From NCBI GenBank assembly GCA_024275995.1, contig JAJRYB010000018.1, positions 1-34,304 of the forward strand: DNA of 34,304 bases. Reading direction: 5' to 3'. The number at the start of each line of letters is the position of its first letter. Position 1 is the stretch's first letter. The notes under the pieces are model-generated. The model had not been told where the DNA came from. It saw only the letters and a list, made by a program, of their open reading frames with translations, and made no database searches. Below, one piece after another: positions 16,809 through 26,330 of the stretch. The position numbers were made by a program, and so were the translations under genes. The stretch is from Planctomycetota bacterium. GTDB taxonomy: Bacteria > Planctomycetota > Phycisphaerae > SM23-33.

Positions 16809-19067
16809 TCACATCAAACTCGTCGGATCGACGTCGGCGAGAATCTCGGCTGGGATTCCCCTGGAAAGCTCCTCCATTCGCGGAGCGAGGAACTGCTGCA
16901 CGAGTCCGCCGCGGCTGGTCCTCAGACGCACCTCGTGACGGAACTGTCCGCGAAGGCGGATCACCCCCGCCGGCTGGGGTCCGATAATCACGGCCAGTCC
17001 GTCAGGAAGCATTTCCCGAAGGCGTTTGGCAAGAGCGGCTGCGCCATTCTCAGCCCGCTGCTGGTCGGCGTGGCGGACCACGAAACGCACCAGCCGAGTG
17101 AACGGTGGAAGATGGATTTCTTTGCGAAGCGGCATTTCGTAAGCGGCGAAGCCGTCGTAATCGTGCCGGCTGGCGAATTGAATCGCGGGGTCTTTCTCGT
17201 GGATAGTCTGCACGATCACCTCGCCGGGGATATCCGCACGTCCAGCCCGTCCGGCGACCTGGACGATCAGCTGGAACGTCCGCTCGGAGGATCGGAAGTC
17301 CGGAATCGCCAGCGACGTGTCGGCTGAGACTATGCCCACCAGCGAGACGCGCGGGAAGTCCAGACCCTTGCCCACCATCTGCGTGCCGAGAAGGATATCC
17401 ACCTTGCCCTCGCCGAAATCGCCCAGCACCCGGTGGAACTGTTTCGTCGATGTCATCGTGTCGCTGTCCATCCGCGCAACGATAGCGCCGGGGAACTTCC
17501 GCGACAGCTCGTTTTCGATCCGCTGTATGCCGAACCCGAACAGTACGAGCTTGCCTCCGGTCACGGGGCATCGCTCCGGCAGCGTTTCCGTGCGGTCGCA
17601 GTGGTGGCACATCGCAAGGGCAGTCGCCTGGTGGTACACCATCGGGCGAGAGCACTCCGGGCACATCATCACCCATTTGCTCGACGGGCTGAAAACGTAG
17701 CTGGCGTACCCGCGACGATTCATCAACAGGATAACCTGCTCGTTGCGATCGAGCGTGGAGGCTATCCGGTTCGTCAAAGTTTTGCCGATCAGCTCGATCC
17801 TGTGCTCGGCGGAGGTAAGCTCCTTGCGCAGGTCCACAATCGTCAGCCGGGGCATCGGCAGGTTCCGCACCCGGTGCGGAAGGCGGATAAGTTCGTACCT
17901 TCCCTGCCCCGCGTTGCGGAACGACTCCAACGACGGCGTCGCCGATCCGAGAACGATCGGAACGCCCTCGATCTGCGCCCGCTTTACCGCAACGTCGCGC
18001 CCGTGATATCGCGGCGCGGTGTCCTGCTTGTAGGACGATTCATGCTCCTCGTCGACGACGATAAGCCCTAGCTTTCGCGCCGGGGCGAACACCGCGCTGC
18101 GCGGGCCTACGACGACGGCTGCGTGCCCGTCGCGGATCTGCTCGTAGTGGAACGACCTCTGCGCGTCGGTAAGTCCACTGTGCAGGACCGCCACTCGCGG
18201 CAGGCGTTTGAGCAGCCGTTCGAGCGTCTGGGTCGCAAGGGCGATTTCCGGAACGAGCAGTATCGCCTGCCTGCCCGCGGCGATCACCTCGCGAATCACA
18301 CGAACGTACACTTCCGTCTTTCCGCTTCCGGTCACGCCGTGCAACAGCGTCGCGCTGAAACCCGCGCCGAGTTTTTCCTTCAGCTTCGCCATTGCGGACA
18401 ACTGGTCGGCGTTCAGTTCGAACGGATCGGCGGCCGTCTCGTCGGACAGTTCCGCAAGGCGGACCGGTCGGGAGTCCATGCGGATCAACCCGCGTCCGGC
18501 AAGGCGCTTTACGCTGTCGCGCGACGCGCCGCTGTGTCGCAGGAGATCGCCGAGTGGAAGTTCCTCGACGCCCTGCCTGCGTGCTTCGAAAAGTTCGTCG
18601 AGAACCCGCTTCTGCCGGGCGCCCAGCGACGAGGGCCAGTCCCCGCGCGAGCCTTCCATACGGACCACGGTTTCACTCCGCGACCTGTGCCGACCGACGG
18701 CTGACGGTATCATCGCCGCCAGCGTCATGCCGGGCGGGGTGAGGTAGTATTGGCTGATCCACTGTCCAAGTTTCAGGAGCGGCTCGTCGAGCTGCGGCTG
18801 GGCGTCGAGCACTTCCAGGACGCTCTTGAGTTTGCGGTCGCCGGCGCGGCGAAGCGTATCAGTAACGAACCCCAGCAGCTTTCGACCGCCCCGTCCAAAC
18901 GGCACGTACACCCGCTGGCCGAGCGCAGGGGCATCGAGGGCGTCCGGCCAGATATAATCGAACGAACGCCACACGTTGGTGTTGACGACCACGCCGACGA
19001 CGTGAGCGTCGGCGTCGGATACAACCGTATCGGAAGGTTCCTCGAAGAGCTTTTCCGTGAAAGCCAT
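16809..19067 (-). CDS. priA: Primosomal protein N' (replication restart helicase)
   Basis: LLHGVTGSGKTEVYVRVI, VPEIALATQT, VVDEEHESSYKQD, GSATPSLES, MNRRGYA, QVAGRAGRADIPGEVIVQT. Confidence 0.94.
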   Translation of the reverse strand: MAFTEKLFEEPSDTVVSDADAHVVGVVVNTNVWRSFDYIWPDALDAPALGQRVYVPFGRGGRKLLGFVTDTLRRAGDRKLKSVLEVLDAQPQLDEPLLKLGQWISQYYLTPPGMTLAAMIPSAVGRHRSRSETVVRMEGSRGDWPSSLGARQKRVLDELFEARRQGVEELPLGDLLRHSGASRDSVKRLAGRGLIRMDSRPVRLAELSDETAADPFELNADQLSAMAKLKEKLGAGFSATLLHGVTGSGKTEVYVRVIREVIAAGRQAILLVPEIALATQTLERLLKRLPRVAVLHSGLTDAQRSFHYEQIRDGHAAVVVGPRSAVFAPARKLGLIVVDEEHESSYKQDTAPRYHGRDVAVKRAQIEGVPIVLGSATPSLESFRNAGQGRYELIRLPHRVRNLPMPRLTIVDLRKELTSAEHRIELIGKTLTNRIASTLDRNEQVILLMNRRGYASYVFSPSSKWVMMCPECSRPMVYHQATALAMCHHCDRTETLPERCPVTGGKLVLFGFGIQRIENELSRKFPGAIVARMDSDTMTSTKQFHRVLGDFGEGKVDILLGTQMVGKGLDFPRVSLVGIVSADTSLAIPDFRSSERTFQLIVQVAGRAGRADIPGEVIVQTIHEKDPAIQFASRHDYDGFAAYEMPLRKEIHLPPFTRLVRFVVRHADQQRAENGAAALAKRLREMLPDGLAVIIGPQPAGVIRLRGQFRHEVRLRTSRGGLVQQFLAPRMEELSRGIPAEILADVDPTSLM

Positions 19068-19195
19068 GGACGCATGGTATCTCGCCGGCGCCCTCGATGA
19101 CAAGTAGGTGGCGCAGGTCGATGCGAGGTTGCTATTCGCCGGGCATACGGATAGTCTGTGGCGATTCATCGTTACCCCGAATGGAGACTTACGAG

Positions 19196-19711
19196 ATGAG
19201 CGACGCCGCCCGGACACCCGCCGCACCGAACGGAGGTGCGAGCGACGAGGAAACGATCGCCGGCAGAAGGATCCTCGTTGTCGACGACAACCCTCAGAAC
19301 CTTGAATTGCTGGTGGCTAACCTGGACTCGCTGCCGTGCGAGGTAATCACGGCTACCGATGGCGTGGAGGCGCTCGAGAAGGTCGCCGGCGAAAAACCCG
19401 ACCTGATCCTGCTGGATATAATGATGCCGCGAATGAGCGGATTCGAGGTCTGCCGCAAGCTCAAGAGCGATCCCCAGACGCGCGACATTCCGGTTATCGT
19501 GGTGACTGCACTGAATGAACTGGGCGATATCGAACGCGGCGTGGACTGCGGAACGGACGATTTTATCTTCAAGCCGATCAACCGCCTGGAGCTTCTCACG
19601 CGGGTAAGAACAATGCTGCGACTGGCCCACGTTACCGACGAGCGGGACCGGGCGCTGGCGTACATCAGCGCGATGGAGCGGCGCGGGGTTGATTCGGGGA
19701 ACGATCAGTAA
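19196..19711 (+). CDS. Single-domain response regulator (receiver)
   Basis: RILVVDDNPQNLELL, PDLILLDIMMPRMSGFEVCRKL, PVIVVTA, DDFIFKPI. Confidence 0.92.
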   Translation: MSDAARTPAAPNGGASDEETIAGRRILVVDDNPQNLELLVANLDSLPCEVITATDGVEALEKVAGEKPDLILLDIMMPRMSGFEVCRKLKSDPQTRDIPVIVVTALNELGDIERGVDCGTDDFIFKPINRLELLTRVRTMLRLAHVTDERDRALAYISAMERRGVDSGNDQ

Positions 19712-19743
19712 CAGGCCGCAGGAACGCTCACTGGAGAGATGGT

Positions 19744-22500
19744 ATGACACGCTATGTTCTGCTCATATTCGCAGCCGCCGTTATCGTCTGCGGGTGCGCC
19801 CCGCGCGATGTCCGGACCGACGCCCAAGGCGCCGCGTGGCGCCCCGCTTTCGCCAAACGGTCGAAGCGGCTTGCGGCGGATACCGGCAGCGGAGCGGTTG
19901 CTCCTTCGCGCGGAGACGTTGTAGTTTCGCACCTCGATAACGGATTGACGGTGATCGTCAAGCCGACGCGCACCGCGCCGGTTGTCTGCGTGCGCGCATA
20001 CGTGCGGGCCGGCGCGATGCTCGAAAAGGAATGGCTGGGATGCGGCCTGAGCCACCTGAGCGAACATCTCGTCGCCAGGGAATCCATTCACCGGATGCCA
20101 GGTGGCGGCGCGTCGCAGACCGCCCGGGACAAGCGAGCCGGGTCGCTCGATATCGGCGGGCAAGCCAACGCGTACACCACGATGGACCACACCTGCTACT
20201 ACATCGCCGCCGCTTCGGAGAAGACGATGCAGTGCGTGGACCTGATCGCCGGCCAGATGATCAGGCCGGAAATTACGCAGGCGGATTTCGATCGCGAACA
20301 CGGCGTGGTCCAGCGAGAGCTGGAGATGCGCAAGGACGATCCAAACAGGCAGATGTGGTATGAACACATGGCGAATTCTTTCGGAACTCACCCGGCTGCG
20401 GTTCCGACGATCGGATTCCTCGAACCGTTGAAAGCCGTCACGCGAGACGACGTGTTGAAGTATGTCCGGCGGATGTACGTTCCGCAGAACATGATTTTCG
20501 TAGTCGTGGGCGACGTGGACGCCGAAGCTGTAATAAAGCGCGTCAAGCGGCGTTTCGGCGATTTACCAAGGGGACGCACGCCGGATTTGTCGCTTCCACC
20601 GGTGCCGACGATTACGGGCTTGCGCCTCCGAACGGTGACCAACAAAAATATCCGCGACGTCATGGAGCGAATCAGCTTCCAGACCATTCCGCTGGTCCAC
20701 GAAGACCTTTACGCCCTGGACGTATTGAGCTACATCCTTTCCCGCGGCCGGTCCAGCAGGCTTGTCCGCAAACTCCAGTTTGAAAAGAGCCTCGTCACGA
20801 ATATTTCTACCGGTTCATGGACGCCGGCATGGGGAAAAGGCCTTTTCACCGTGTCGTTCCGCGCCGAGGTGGGCAAGTTCAAGCTCGCCGAAAAAGCTGC
20901 GCTCGCGGAGCTTCGCGCCGTCGTCTCCGGCGGCGTAACGTCGGAAGAACTCGCCAAGGCAAAGCGCCAGAAGCTCGCGGACCTGGTGCGCGGGCGCCAG
21001 ACGGCTGAGTCTCTCTCGGCGCAGCTCGCGACGGACTATCTCTCGACGGGCGACGTGGATTTCTCTCGCAATTACACCAATAGAATCCAGCGGGTCACGG
21101 CTGGGGATGTCCTGGCGGTCGCAAAGAAATATTTCACGTTCGATCGCATGGTAATCACGCGAATGGTGCCCGAATCGCTCGAAGCCCAGACCACGATCGG
21201 GGCGCGGAAAACCGACGATTCGACGGCGACGGTTTTCACACTTCCCAACGGTCTGAGGGTCGTGATGCGCCCGAGCAGATCGGCTGGACTCGTCGCGATG
21301 ACGTTCATGACAAAAGGCGGGCTCCTGGCTGAGAACGAAAAGACCAACGGGATCGGGTCGCTGATGATGTCCCTCACCACGCGCGGCGCCGGCGAACGAA
21401 GCGGAAACGCCATCGCGTCGTTCTTCGACGAGGCGGGCGGAGGAATATCCGGCCGGTGCGGAAACAACACGTTCTACTGGCGGGCGTCGGTGCCGGCAGA
21501 CAGGTTTGACGGTGCGTTGGATATTTTTGCGGACGTCGTGCAGAAGCCGACGCTGGACGGCGACCAACTAGACAAGCTCCGCCCGCTCGCCATCTCGGCG
21601 ATCAAGCAGGTCGACGAGCGATGGACTTCGCAGCTCTTCAAATTCTTCCACCGGCGGTTCTTCACGGGATCGCCGTATCGCCTGCACTCCGGCGGAACGG
21701 CGGACATCGTCGAGAGCGTCACCGCCGCGCAGATACGGGAATATCACGCACGCATGATCCGCGCGAATGGAAGCGTGCTGACAATTTACGGCGACTTCGA
21801 CGTAGCGGCGGCTAAAGAACGTGTCAAAAAGCTGTTCGCGTCTCTGCCTTCCGGCAAGTTCGATCCGCCCTCCGTCGCCGCAAGAAAAGTCGACGCCGCC
21901 GGCGAGCTGTACGTCCTTGAGACCACAAACGCGCAGGCGGGCATTATCGTCGCTTCCAGCGGAATGAAGGTGACGAACGTTCCGGATCGCCTGGCGATTA
22001 ACGTTCTGGACACGATCATCAGCGGCTATCGACTGCCTTCGGGCTGGTTGCACTCCGAATTGAGAGGCAAGCAGCTCGTCTACGTCGTACACGCGTTCAA
22101 CTGGACGGGGTTGCTTCCCGGGGCGTTTGTGACCTACGCCGGCTGTCAGCCCGACAAGGCGCCGCAGGTCGTGGATATTATCAGGAAGAACCTGAGAAAA
22201 GCCTCTCGTTACAAACCCACGCAGAAGGAAATAGATCGCGCCGTCAACATCATCCTGACGGCCGATGCGCTCGGTTCGCAGACCATGCCCTCGCAATCGA
22301 TGAGTGCGGCGACGGATGAATTGTACGGGCTTGGGTACGACTTCCGGGAAAAGTCTCGCCGGATGTACCGCAAGGTCACGCCGGAGGACGTTGCCCGCGT
22401 AGCGAAAAAATATCTCGGCGGCGGCTACGTGGTGATCGTAACAACGCCGAAGCCTGACTTGTTCAAGACGATTGCGCCGGATAAAAACGACGTAAAATGA
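19744..22500 (+). CDS. M16 family metallopeptidase, two-lobed, predicted lipoprotein
   Basis: Lipobox-like VIVCGCA; HXXEH motif in GLSHLSEHLV; second lobe VFTLPNGLRVVMRPSRSAGLVAMTFMTKGG. Confidence 0.92.
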   Translation: MTRYVLLIFAAAVIVCGCAPRDVRTDAQGAAWRPAFAKRSKRLAADTGSGAVAPSRGDVVVSHLDNGLTVIVKPTRTAPVVCVRAYVRAGAMLEKEWLGCGLSHLSEHLVARESIHRMPGGGASQTARDKRAGSLDIGGQANAYTTMDHTCYYIAAASEKTMQCVDLIAGQMIRPEITQADFDREHGVVQRELEMRKDDPNRQMWYEHMANSFGTHPAAVPTIGFLEPLKAVTRDDVLKYVRRMYVPQNMIFVVVGDVDAEAVIKRVKRRFGDLPRGRTPDLSLPPVPTITGLRLRTVTNKNIRDVMERISFQTIPLVHEDLYALDVLSYILSRGRSSRLVRKLQFEKSLVTNISTGSWTPAWGKGLFTVSFRAEVGKFKLAEKAALAELRAVVSGGVTSEELAKAKRQKLADLVRGRQTAESLSAQLATDYLSTGDVDFSRNYTNRIQRVTAGDVLAVAKKYFTFDRMVITRMVPESLEAQTTIGARKTDDSTATVFTLPNGLRVVMRPSRSAGLVAMTFMTKGGLLAENEKTNGIGSLMMSLTTRGAGERSGNAIASFFDEAGGGISGRCGNNTFYWRASVPADRFDGALDIFADVVQKPTLDGDQLDKLRPLAISAIKQVDERWTSQLFKFFHRRFFTGSPYRLHSGGTADIVESVTAAQIREYHARMIRANGSVLTIYGDFDVAAAKERVKKLFASLPSGKFDPPSVAARKVDAAGELYVLETTNAQAGIIVASSGMKVTNVPDRLAINVLDTIISGYRLPSGWLHSELRGKQLVYVVHAFNWTGLLPGAFVTYAGCQPDKAPQVVDIIRKNLRKASRYKPTQKEIDRAVNIILTADALGSQTMPSQSMSAATDELYGLGYDFREKSRRMYRKVTPEDVARVAKKYLGGGYVVIVTTPKPDLFKTIAPDKNDVK

Positions 22501-23144
22501 CGGAGATTATTGTGGCTGATGAAAAAATGGATGACCTGCTGGGCATGTCGGTTCGCGATTTCGCAGCCGCCACGGCTGGGAAAACCCCAACGCCGGGCGG
22601 TGGGAGCGTCGCCGGCGTGGTTGCGGCGCTCGGCGTGGCGCTGGGGGAAATGTCGCTGAATTTCACGCGCGGGAAAAAGAAGTTCGCCGAACACGAGGAA
22701 TATTACTCCGCCCTCGGTAAACGACTCGCGCGGGCAAGGGGCATGTTCGAAGACCTCCTCGCCGACGACGTAATCGCATACAAGCTCTACCAGGCTGCGA
22801 TGAAACAGCAAGACTCTCCCGAAAAGGACCAGGCCGTGCAACTCGCCACCGCCGCGGCGATAAACGTTCCGCGCGAGATGATGAAGCTCGCCCTGGCGAT
22901 GCTGGTGGACTTCAAGACCTTTGCGGAGAAGGTAAACCCCTGGCTGGTTACGGACCTGATGGCGGCTGGGGTGCTGGCGGCGGCGGCGGTGAGGCTGAGC
23001 GATTATAATGTCCGCGTCAACGTGCCGAACCTGTCGGACAAGTCCGACGCCGAGGAAGTAAAATCGTCCTCCGCAGCGGACCTCGTAAAAGCGGACGAAC
23101 TTCTCGCGGAAATCGAAGATCTGGGATCAGCGTATCTGACCTGA
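22497..23144 (+). CDS. Cyclodeaminase/cyclohydrolase (FTCD C-terminal-like) family protein
   Basis: SVRDFAAATAGKTPTPGGGSVAGVVAALGVALGEMSLNFT; ATGA overlap with the M16 gene. Confidence 0.88.
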   Translation: MTEIIVADEKMDDLLGMSVRDFAAATAGKTPTPGGGSVAGVVAALGVALGEMSLNFTRGKKKFAEHEEYYSALGKRLARARGMFEDLLADDVIAYKLYQAAMKQQDSPEKDQAVQLATAAAINVPREMMKLALAMLVDFKTFAEKVNPWLVTDLMAAGVLAAAAVRLSDYNVRVNVPNLSDKSDAEEVKSSSAADLVKADELLAEIEDLGSAYLT

Positions 23145-23172
23145 AACTCCGGGTAAGGCAGGGTTTGTTAAA

Positions 23173-23682
23173 GTGCCTAAAGACTACAATATATCCAAGA
23201 CTTCCGAGCGGTGCCGTTTGTGCGGCGCGAACCTCCAGCCCGGACAGCAGCTCGTCGCTACCGTCCAGGAAAACGACGATCAGTTCGAGCGCATGGACTA
23301 CTGCCCCGACTGCTGGGAAAAACGTCAGTCCGAACGCGGCGAAGAAGGCGTCTTCGGAGTGTGGCGAACGCGAGTTCCGAACCCGGAAGAAAAAAAGAAA
23401 CTCTTCGTCGACGACGATCTGTTGATCAATTTTTTCGAGCGTCTGGAAGGCGCAGAAGAACCGGCGAAGGTGAACTTCCGGTTCGTCCTGGCGCTTATCC
23501 TTATGCGAAAGAAGCTGCTGATCTACGACAAGTCCGTCAAAGGCGAAGATGGCAACGAGACCTGGCGGATGCATTTCAAAGGCTCCCAGCAGAGATGCGA
23601 GGTGATCGACCCGCACATGGACGAAGAAAAAATCGCACAGGTCAGCGGCAGCCTCGGCGACATACTGGAGGGACAACTGTGA
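23173..23682 (+). CDS. Hypothetical protein with N-terminal zinc-ribbon-like CxxC...CxxC
   Basis: CRLCGANLQPG...DYCPDCWEKR. Confidence 0.75.
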   Translation: MPKDYNISKTSERCRLCGANLQPGQQLVATVQENDDQFERMDYCPDCWEKRQSERGEEGVFGVWRTRVPNPEEKKKLFVDDDLLINFFERLEGAEEPAKVNFRFVLALILMRKKLLIYDKSVKGEDGNETWRMHFKGSQQRCEVIDPHMDEEKIAQVSGSLGDILEGQL

Positions 23683-24623
23683 AACGCGCAGCGGCGATAT
23701 TCCCGGTGCTGTTCGCGATGGGTCTGGCGGGATGCCAACAGTGCCCCCCCGCGGCAGTGTCTATCCAGCGCCTCGTCGGCGAATACAACGCCAACGCTGC
23801 GGCGGTCCCCCGGCTGTGGGCGATGGCGAGGATTCGCGTAACGCTTATCGACCCTGGCTCGGGACTGCCGTTCACCTGGGATACCGGCGACGCCACGAGC
23901 GTCCTGCTACTGTCCAAAGGACCGAAAAAACTCGGCCCGCATGACTTCGTGCTCATCGGTCGCGAGCTTGGCGCCGACCTGTTCCGCCTGGGAAGCGACG
24001 CCGAGTCGGGCGTCTATTACATGTGGTACAAGTTCGGCGACGAAGCCGGGGCGTGGTGGGGACGCCATGAATTTGCCGGAGCGCCTGGCGTGACGCTCCT
24101 GCCGATGGACCCCAACCAGCTCCTTGCGGTGCTGGGCGTCTGCGAGCTGCCGGAGCAACTCGACCGCCTGCCCGCCGTGGCGATGCGGATGAACACCGAA
24201 GGCGGCAAATGCGCCTACGTAGTCTCGTACATCGACCGACAGAGCGTATCGGGGAGAATACTCTTCAAACGGCAGGTGTACTTCGAATGGGACAAAAAAC
24301 GGCCGAGGCGTCCGTTCCGGATCGATTTCCTCGATGCGGCGGGCATGCGCGTCGTGACGGCGGAACTCAAGGATTATCGCCCCATCGACCTTACGGACGG
24401 TGGGCCAGCATCCAAAAAACCGACTTCGGGGCAGGCGATGATGCCGACCGACATACGACTTACCAGGATCGATCCGAAAACGCATCGGGAAACGTCGAGC
24501 GTTCACATATGGCTGTCGCGAATGACCACCGAAGACAAGTGGGACCGCGACGCCGTGAAGCTCAACCCGCCTGCGAACGTCAAGATGATACAGGTAGACC
24601 GCAACGTGAAGGCAGGGAAATAA
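23679..24623 (+). CDS. Hypothetical lipoprotein
   Basis: MKRAAAIFPVLFAMGLAGCQQC signal/lipobox; GTGA overlap with the upstream gene. Confidence 0.75.
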   Translation: MKRAAAIFPVLFAMGLAGCQQCPPAAVSIQRLVGEYNANAAAVPRLWAMARIRVTLIDPGSGLPFTWDTGDATSVLLLSKGPKKLGPHDFVLIGRELGADLFRLGSDAESGVYYMWYKFGDEAGAWWGRHEFAGAPGVTLLPMDPNQLLAVLGVCELPEQLDRLPAVAMRMNTEGGKCAYVVSYIDRQSVSGRILFKRQVYFEWDKKRPRRPFRIDFLDAAGMRVVTAELKDYRPIDLTDGGPASKKPTSGQAMMPTDIRLTRIDPKTHRETSSVHIWLSRMTTEDKWDRDAVKLNPPANVKMIQVDRNVKAGK

Positions 24624-24628
24624 CGCCA

Positions 24629-26311
24629 ATGCATCCTGACCGACGTATTCAAATCATCGCAGCCATGCTGATCGTCGGCGCGGCGTCCATGGCTACCGCG
24701 ACGGACGAGTTTATCTTCGCGGGCGGGGAAAAGAGTATCTGGATCGGCCGATTCGACCGCGAGAGCAAGACGTTCCAGATCGTCGCTCGATCACTCGGCG
24801 AGGGCAAGTGGGAATGGATCGACAAGGACCTCCCGTCCGTACCGCTGCTGGCGGTCGCCGTCGCCGATCGTCTGCATCTGCTTGCCGAATCGAACCAGCA
24901 TTATTTTTATCGGCTCGGCGACAAACCGAAACGCCTGCCGTGGGAAAAATTTCCTGCCGCCCCGATGGCGCTTTGCGAAGGGACGCCGGGATTCAACGGT
25001 TCGTCCTCGCCGACACTGTTGAGCGTTTCGTCAGTAGATGCCGCCCTCGGCAGCACTCGTCCGGAAAGCGGCGCAGCGGCGATCGTGGCGAGTTCCAGAC
25101 CCGCCAGGCGGGTTGGCCTTATCGTGCATCAGCTCGTCGGATACGAGTGGAAACCTCTCGGCGCACCTTCGCCGCAAGTGTCGCTCGAGGCGAAAGGGCA
25201 AGTGCTCCTGGCCGTGCTCGACGGCGTAGTCTACGTGTTGATTCAACAGGCGGACGGGCCGGTCAAGGAACTGCTCGCGCTGCGCGGCGAGAAATGGACG
25301 CGAATCGACCTGCCATCGGAGATATCGCTGCGGCGAGCGATTACGATAGCTCCGCTCAAGGGCAAGTTGCTGATGCTTCTGGCGGATGTATCTCCCTCCA
25401 CCCAGCCGAGCCGGACGGCAAGTGCGAACGTAAGTGTCGCCGAGTTCGACCCGCAGGACGGACGAATCACGGTCCGCCGGGTAACACTCGACGGAAAGCC
25501 CGTCGACGCGTGGTCGCGGGGGCAGACGCCTCTGGCGACACGCTTCGGCGATGGGATCGCGCTGCTCTGGCGCGACGGTGACGACGATAAAAAACTCCAG
25601 TTCGCCACCTGCGACGCTACGGGCAGGCTCTCGAAACCCGAGGCGATGGTGGTGTTCACCCAGCCGCCCGGAAACGGAGAGGCGCAGAAAATTATCGACG
25701 CCTTCATGTGGGGCGTGCTGCTTGCTGTGTTCGTTCCGATGCTCGCACTGAAACCCAAAAGCCCTCCGAAGCCGTTCACCCTCCCGCCGGGTATCCGGCC
25801 GGGAAGTCTGCTCAGGCGGTTGGTGGCGGGCCTGATCGACTTCGTTCCGTTTACGCTGCTGGGCGCGGCGATTTTCCTTCCGGAAGTGTTCGAACAGCAG
25901 GATATCGCCACCTTCCAGAACGCCAGCGACTACATGAACAGCGTCGGGCAGTCCACCTCGGCGGCGTACATGCTGATCTTCTCGATGCTCACCTACGCCG
26001 CCTACGGAATATTCATGGAGCTTCGCTTTCAGGCGACGCTCGGAAAGATGCTGCTCAAACTGCGTGTCGTCGCCGATGAAGGCCGGCGGTGCGGCCTCCG
26101 CGAGGTGTCCATCCGGAACCTCATTCGCATAATGGAACTGCTTTGGCTGATCCTGATTCCCCTGTTCATTCTGGTCATGCTGATGACGCGGAATCGCCAG
26201 CGTCCGGGCGACATTCTCGCGCGATCCACCGTGATCGACGCGAGAAGCAAACCGCTGCCCGTTCCACCGGACGATGAGGAACACCCCGAAGGTGACGACG
26301 ACCTGACGTGA
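24629..26311 (+). CDS. RDD family membrane protein with large N-terminal exported domain
   Basis: Signal peptide IIAAMLIVGAASMATA; C-terminal RPGSLLRRLVAGLIDFVPF...ATLGKMLLKLRVVADEG...RQRPGDILARSTVID. Confidence 0.82.
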   Translation: MHPDRRIQIIAAMLIVGAASMATATDEFIFAGGEKSIWIGRFDRESKTFQIVARSLGEGKWEWIDKDLPSVPLLAVAVADRLHLLAESNQHYFYRLGDKPKRLPWEKFPAAPMALCEGTPGFNGSSSPTLLSVSSVDAALGSTRPESGAAAIVASSRPARRVGLIVHQLVGYEWKPLGAPSPQVSLEAKGQVLLAVLDGVVYVLIQQADGPVKELLALRGEKWTRIDLPSEISLRRAITIAPLKGKLLMLLADVSPSTQPSRTASANVSVAEFDPQDGRITVRRVTLDGKPVDAWSRGQTPLATRFGDGIALLWRDGDDDKKLQFATCDATGRLSKPEAMVVFTQPPGNGEAQKIIDAFMWGVLLAVFVPMLALKPKSPPKPFTLPPGIRPGSLLRRLVAGLIDFVPFTLLGAAIFLPEVFEQQDIATFQNASDYMNSVGQSTSAAYMLIFSMLTYAAYGIFMELRFQATLGKMLLKLRVVADEGRRCGLREVSIRNLIRIMELLWLILIPLFILVMLMTRNRQRPGDILARSTVIDARSKPLPVPPDDEEHPEGDDDLT

Positions 26312-26330
26312 GGTCTTCGAACCCCGTCCC

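Noticed and set aside
19097-19195. Upstream extension of the receiver protein
   Set aside because: Overlaps the divergent priA upstream region; MSDAART at 19196 is a more plausible start.
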